Source of the DNA: Clostridia bacterium
Lineage (GTDB): Bacteria; Bacillota; Clostridia; Oscillospirales; SIG627
Reading direction: 5' to 3'
Length of the DNA: 64,000 nt
Assembly: GCA_017440805.1 (NCBI GenBank)
Contig: JAFSGN010000016.1
Span: 1-64,000, forward strand
Made by a program: the position numbers and the translations under genes. Positions 60,086-64,000 of the stretch are shown one piece after another (within the stretch, counting starts at the first letter, position 1; each line of letters begins with the position of its first letter). The notes beneath the pieces are model-generated. The model searched no databases and had not been told where the DNA came from. It saw only the letters and a list, made by a program, of their open reading frames with translations.

Positions 60086-61519
60086 TCAGATAAATGCGTC
60101 AATCGGGAAATAGTCTATCAAAAATGCCAATGCATCAGGGTCAACGCTGTTTACAAGTTTATCTCTGAATGCACTCTGTGCAGTATCGCTTAACGCATTG
60201 TACTTGTCAACCGCCGTCTGAACTTTGGATTCATACTTTTCACTTACATGGTCGGGAGTTATATAAATTCCGGAAGAAGCATCGCTCAGCACACCGTCAA
60301 AAACCTCAAAGAGTATATTTCGTATTGCTCTTTCTTTTGAATTCATTATGGTGTTTTGTATATCACTCTTTGCCTTACTTAAGTGAGAGATTACGGTATC
60401 ATTTTGTTCTTTTATCTCTTCAGGGGTCATTGTATCGCTGCCGGTATTACCCCCACCGTTTTCTTCGGAACTTCCCTGATTATTACCACTATTATCTCCG
60501 GTGTCATCGTCGTTGTTATCACCGGTATTGTCGTTGTTGCTATCGCCGTTGTTATCTCCGGTGTTGTCGTCAGTGTTATCACCGTTGTTGTCTCCGGTGT
60601 TATCGCCGTTGTTGTCATTGTTGTCTCCGGTGTTACCGCCATTGTTGTCGTTATTATTGCCGGTGTTGTCACCGGTATTGTCGTCAGTGTTATCGCCGTT
60701 GTTATTACCGCTGTTATCGTCGTTATTATTTCCGTTATTGTTGCCGTTATTGTTGCCGGTGTTATTGCCGGTGTTGTTGCCGGTGTTACTGCCGCCTGTT
60801 CCTGTTCCGCCGTTATTTTTGTCGTCTTTTTCGTTTTCCTGCTGTGCAGTATAAAGATTTGCAAGAACAACTATTACTTCCGAGCGGGTAATAACTTCTG
60901 TTGCACGGAACTTATTGCCTTCTTCGAGAGGCATAAGACGGTTTGTCACAACCGCATTCACAGCGTCGAGTGCCCAACTGTCAACTGCATCTGTTATTTC
61001 CATACCATCCACGGGCAAAGTATAAAGTCCGAGAAGACGATTTAAAATTACACAGGTTTCCTGGCGGGTGAGGTTGTTATTTCCGCGGAAATCGCCGTTT
61101 TCGTATCCTTTGATATATCCTGCTTTTTGTGCTATCAATGCAACATCATAAAACCAACAGTGTATATCATCTTTTTTTACATCCGGAAATCCTGTTGTGG
61201 ATGCTTCCTTAAATCCAAAAATAAGATTTACCATCTTACAAAACTCTGCTCTTGTAAGTCCGTTATGAGGGCGGAAAGTTCCATCGGGAAATCCCTCTAC
61301 TATTTTTGCTTTTGCAAGAACAGAAACAGATTTTGCATATGTATCACTTTCGTAATTAACATCTGAAAACAGAGGTGTTCCGTCTGCGGCATACCTAAGT
61401 CCTGTTTCCTGAGAATTTGGGTTCTTGGAAATGAGCAAAGTATCATTCTCAGCAAATGCCGGCACAACAAGTACACACACTGTCAGCATCAACAAAAAGA
61501 GAAAAATTATTTTTTTCAT
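60086..61519 (-). CDS. SLH-domain surface protein with Asn/Gly/Asp repeat tract
   Basis: The 477-residue protein has a signal peptide (about 1-23) and three SLH modules. They are FSDVNYESD..LTRAEFCKMVNLIFG, FPDVKKDDI..LTRQETCVILNRLLG and ITDAVDSWA..ITRSEVIVVLANLY (about 50-230). A low-complexity tract of about 110 residues built from GNN, GDN and DDN units (about 240-350) comes next, then a helical C-terminal domain of about 120 residues with no recognised motif. The tract is probably a flexible wall-spanning or ion-binding spacer. Start at 61519 uses GAGGTGCG; a GTG three codons earlier is less likely. Confidence 0.85.
   Translation of the reverse strand: MKKIIFLFLLMLTVCVLVVPAFAENDTLLISKNPNSQETGLRYAADGTPLFSDVNYESDTYAKSVSVLAKAKIVEGFPDGTFRPHNGLTRAEFCKMVNLIFGFKEASTTGFPDVKKDDIHCWFYDVALIAQKAGYIKGYENGDFRGNNNLTRQETCVILNRLLGLYTLPVDGMEITDAVDSWALDAVNAVVTNRLMPLEEGNKFRATEVITRSEVIVVLANLYTAQQENEKDDKNNGGTGTGGSNTGNNTGNNTGNNNGNNNGNNNDDNSGNNNGDNTDDNTGDNTGNNNDNNGGNTGDNNDNNGDNTGDNNGDNTDDNTGDNNGDSNNDNTGDNNDDDTGDNSGNNQGSSEENGGGNTGSDTMTPEEIKEQNDTVISHLSKAKSDIQNTIMNSKERAIRNILFEVFDGVLSDASSGIYITPDHVSEKYESKVQTAVDKYNALSDTAQSAFRDKLVNSVDPDALAFLIDYFPIDAFI
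60475..60795 (-). repeat. Tandem low-complexity repeat encoding Gly/Asn/Asp
   Basis: Short units such as GGCGATAACAAC and ACCGGAAATAAC (minus strand) recur in varied order over about 320 bases inside the SLH gene. The near-identical 9- to 24-base units invite slipped-strand length change, always in multiples of 3 within the observed units. Long open frames on the other strand and in other frames here arise from the repeat and are not genes. Confidence 0.85.
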
Positions 61520-61592
61520 AAAACGCACCTCATAATATAGATTTTAACTTTTTAGACGAAATTACTGCATCTTTGTTCCGCTTTTTCAGTCT

Positions 61593-61624
61593 AAAATGGG
61601 CAGAAAAAATTTTCTGCCCATTTT
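61593..61624 (-). terminator. Terminator of the large surface protein gene
   Basis: A 15-bp perfect stem AAAATGGGCAGAAAA with a 2-base loop and its complement, 17 bases after the stop codon. On the minus strand it ends in TTTTAGACTG. Confidence 0.82.
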
Positions 61625-61640
61625 ATATCAGTATACGGTT

Positions 61641-64000
61641 TTAGTCAATAATTTCTTCGCCTCTTAATACTCTGATTGTCTTTCCTCTTGCTGTAACTGA
61701 TATGGAATTTTCTGTTGTAACTATATCAGTACGGTTGTCAACTGCATCATAAGAGTTTGCCTTATCAGCAGCCTCGATAGCAAGTTCAAAAATTTCATCT
61801 GTTGTATCGTTATATCCGTTTACAACTTTCTTTGCATAAGTTTTAATCTTATCAATATGTTCCTGAGTAAGGCGCTTATCCTTGTATTTTTCAACAAAGG
61901 AGATAGAATCTCTTCCGAGTTGTTCATAGCCTGCTTCCACAACCCTATCAACATACTTATCAAGGTAACTGTTTATTGATGTAAGATAGTCTGAAACAAA
62001 TGAAGCAAATTCATCTGCGATATCATCAAGTTCTGCCTGGTCAGCAACTCTGGACTTAAGTCCTACACCTATTGAATCACCGAGGACTGCAAGTTCTTTA
62101 ATGATATCGTAATAATCTTCATTGGTTCTGAGTTGCCATCCGCAGTATACTTCGTCATCGTATGTTCCGGCTGTCAGTTTTTTAAGAAGGCTTTCGGGAG
62201 AAATAAGTTCAATTACACGCTCCATTTCGGCATCCATTGCTCCGAAACGGGATTCGTATTTGTTTACAAATTTATCCTTTGCTGCATTAAACTTAGGAAC
62301 AAGCAATTCGTTTATCAGGTCAATCTTAACCACAAAGTCGGTATAAACCACAGTACTTGATGTCATTCTGCGAGATATAGGTCCATAAATTGCCTCGTAT
62401 GCAGCCAACGCATTCTGGATGTTATCCAATACCAGAGACTGAGCGTTCTCAAAGGTTTCCTTAATTGATTCTTCGCTCATAATCTCTTTGAATGCATCGG
62501 GGATTTTATCCTTGACTTCATCATAGGTAAGGTTTGCCAACTTATCCTTGAACTGTTCCATAACCTTAAAGTCATCTTCGGAATCAATATTGATTTCACC
62601 TGTTGTTGCAAGTTGTTCAACAACCTCTACGATGGCAGGGTTGCTTACCTGCTGAGATGTAAGTGCCTGTTCAATTACTTCAACAACTTCTTCTTCACCG
62701 CCGAGTGCTTCTACACTGTCAACATGAATTTCAAAGTACTTGATGTATCTGTTGTTTTCGTCAATAATAAAATCAATTCTGTCGAATAACCGGTCATCAA
62801 ACTGGTCAACTGCAAGAAGAACCGACTGCTGCTTGAGCATCATAAAGTCCTTGATGGTGTTAATGGCTCTTTCGTTCTTATTATAGTATACGGAAAGTCC
62901 CTGGTCGGTAATACCCGAAACATTTATTCCCTCAACTTTAACAGTGATTGTCTTCCATTTCGGGAAGAGGAAAATATCTCTCTGAACAGTTAATGTATCT
63001 GCCACATCTGCGGAGTAAACAGGGTCATTATCGGTACCGTTCATATATGCATCATAGTTGGTCATTTCAACCCATGAATTGTTTGCAACATTTCTCCAGA
63101 TGTTCTTGGAGATATCGTTGTATCCCAAAGGATTGATAATATTTCCGCTATCATCCTTACGGGCATAGGAATTGCCGAGATACTGTGCGTAGTAGCCGTC
63201 CTGATATGTTACATAGTCGGTTGTATCTATTGTTCCATCGTAGCGAACTTCAACTACAGTATCGTCAATGCTGTCGGGCATTCTGAAGGTTACTTCAAAC
63301 ACCTGTCTGTTATAGTAAAGGTTGAATTCTATCATTTCGCCCTCAACAACAGTTTGTGTGTATGCATCTGCTGTCTGGTTTTTATCTGTGCATTTTACAA
63401 ATACAAATCCGGTGTCAAGATAATCGGCGGGATCTACAGTAACCGATGTATCGCCAACCTTTTCATCTGTATAGGTACCGTCAGGAGTGTAATTGTCATC
63501 ATCTGTGTTCTGCTTGTAAACTGTTATTTTGTAAGCACCGTTACCTTTAAGAACCCAGTATGCATAATAAGTCACAGAGTTTTCTGTAGCATTTTCATAT
63601 ACAAATGTATCAACATCAACTCTGGTACCATTACCTTCAGGCTGTGTATACCAACCCATAAAGTGATAATTGGTTCTGGTTACTGTGGGATATGTAATAC
63701 CACTATAGGTTGTTCCGTACTTCACATCATCAAGTGTTAAAGATGTATTTTCGTTTGCATCCTTACCGCCCTGATAGTCAAACACGATATCTGACTTAAA
63801 GCGATTGAAATAGAGGTGGAATTCAGTGTCTTTGTCAAGGCTCATTGTCTGAGTCAGACTGTCTGCATTTCCTTCCTTGTCTTCGCATTTTTCAAACACA
63901 AAACCTGTGCCGGTGTATGTTGTGGCATCAACAGTTATCTGTTCGCCTACAATTGCATCAAATTCCTGAGGAGTACCTGCAGTGTAGTCGTTGTTTTCTA
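61641..64000 (-). CDS. Large repeat-containing surface protein, C-terminal part (5' end beyond window)
   Basis: The frame is open from 64000 to the stop at 61641, so at least 786 residues are in view and the true start lies outside; the GTG at 63899 is internal. The N-terminal part visible has repeated modules: YTAGTPQEFD..TGTGFVFEKC and YTPDGTYTDE..LDTGFVFVKC, each followed by FNLYYNR/FHLYFNR. InlB-B/Flg_new-like units such as FDYQGGKDANENT and HFMGWYTQPEGNG also occur. The C-terminal 450 residues are helical and acidic without motifs. This is typical of secreted bacterial adhesin-like proteins. No C-terminal sorting signal; anchoring domain may be N-terminal, outside view. Confidence 0.82.
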   Translation of the reverse strand, partial: ENNDYTAGTPQEFDAIVGEQITVDATTYTGTGFVFEKCEDKEGNADSLTQTMSLDKDTEFHLYFNRFKSDIVFDYQGGKDANENTSLTLDDVKYGTTYSGITYPTVTRTNYHFMGWYTQPEGNGTRVDVDTFVYENATENSVTYYAYWVLKGNGAYKITVYKQNTDDDNYTPDGTYTDEKVGDTSVTVDPADYLDTGFVFVKCTDKNQTADAYTQTVVEGEMIEFNLYYNRQVFEVTFRMPDSIDDTVVEVRYDGTIDTTDYVTYQDGYYAQYLGNSYARKDDSGNIINPLGYNDISKNIWRNVANNSWVEMTNYDAYMNGTDNDPVYSADVADTLTVQRDIFLFPKWKTITVKVEGINVSGITDQGLSVYYNKNERAINTIKDFMMLKQQSVLLAVDQFDDRLFDRIDFIIDENNRYIKYFEIHVDSVEALGGEEEVVEVIEQALTSQQVSNPAIVEVVEQLATTGEINIDSEDDFKVMEQFKDKLANLTYDEVKDKIPDAFKEIMSEESIKETFENAQSLVLDNIQNALAAYEAIYGPISRRMTSSTVVYTDFVVKIDLINELLVPKFNAAKDKFVNKYESRFGAMDAEMERVIELISPESLLKKLTAGTYDDEVYCGWQLRTNEDYYDIIKELAVLGDSIGVGLKSRVADQAELDDIADEFASFVSDYLTSINSYLDKYVDRVVEAGYEQLGRDSISFVEKYKDKRLTQEHIDKIKTYAKKVVNGYNDTTDEIFELAIEAADKANSYDAVDNRTDIVTTENSISVTARGKTIRVLRGEEIID

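Noticed and set aside
60169-61045. Long Ser/Leu/Cys/Tyr- or Val-rich ORFs opposite the Asn/Gly/Asp tract
   Set aside because: They are by-products of the tandem repeat read in other frames, with no RBS or recognisable domain.
1-64000. CRISPR arrays
   Set aside because: No regularly spaced direct repeats of 23-47 bases with unique spacers were seen; the only regular tandem repeat is the coding tract at 60475-60795.

Overview
The window is a chromosomal segment of an anaerobic, low-GC, Gram-positive-type bacterium, most likely a member of the Clostridia. This is inferred from the strong AGGAGG-type ribosome binding sites, sigma-A promoters with 17-bp spacers, tRNA genes without an encoded CCA end, S-layer-homology (SLH) proteins, a PASTA-bearing division transpeptidase, and HisZ plus a short HisG. 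DapF and a MurE with a DNxR-type motif point to meso-diaminopimelate peptidoglycan. Genus cannot be decided from the sequence alone.

Layout. 1-2.7 kb: the 5' end of an IS3-type transposase gene at the window edge, a patch of short repeats, tRNA-Ser(GGA), a secreted CBM9/DOMON-like protein and a 2-oxoacid-dehydrogenase-E2-like acyltransferase. 2.8-5.6 kb: a transcribed leader with its own terminator, then a sodium/solute symporter overlapping dapF. 5.6-9.2 kb, minus strand: glycerophosphodiester phosphodiesterase and an AlgX-like/MBOAT pair for polymer O-acylation. 9.3-9.84 kb: three tiny ORFs around a GC-rich double stem-loop, probably mobile-element remains. 9.84-22.1 kb, plus strand: galE, a PAP2 phosphatase and then a tightly packed four-gene module: TerB_N/TerB_C protein, BrxD-like (DUF2791) ATPase, Lhr-like SF2 helicase, and a 1675-residue transglutaminase-like/DUF4011/SF1 helicase/REase-fold protein. 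It is followed by a small membrane protein whose ribosome binding site lies inside a terminator-like hairpin. 22.2-33.1 kb: asparaginase, acetolactate synthase large subunit, TrkAH potassium uptake, a flavoprotein, a HAD hydrolase, a ThyX-like protein, an SGNH-like protein with an altered catalytic residue, TcdA, an LTA-synthase-like enzyme and tRNA-Glu(CTC).

33.3-40.8 kb, minus strand: a compact histidine operon, hisZ-G-D-C-B-H-A-F-IE, from one consensus promoter; only histidinol-phosphatase is missing. 41-45.9 kb: a large SLH protein, a second AlgX-like protein and a CorA-type magnesium transporter. 46.1-59.3 kb, minus strand: the division and cell wall cluster mraZ-rsmH-ftsL-pbp-murE-murF-mraY-ftsW-murG-ftsQ-ftsZ, with a MraZ-type operator array, but without murD, murC or ftsA. 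59.4-64 kb: rsmD, an SLH protein with a long Asn/Gly/Asp repeat tract, and a large repeat-containing surface protein that runs off the window.

The most interesting object is the TerB/BrxD-like/helicase/helicase-nuclease module (11.4-21.6 kb). It looks like a multi-component DNA-processing machine, probably for genome defence or stress. It lacks the methyltransferase and PglZ phosphatase of BREX and is translationally coupled to a membrane phosphatase gene. All functional assignments rest on motifs read by eye; no database search was run.
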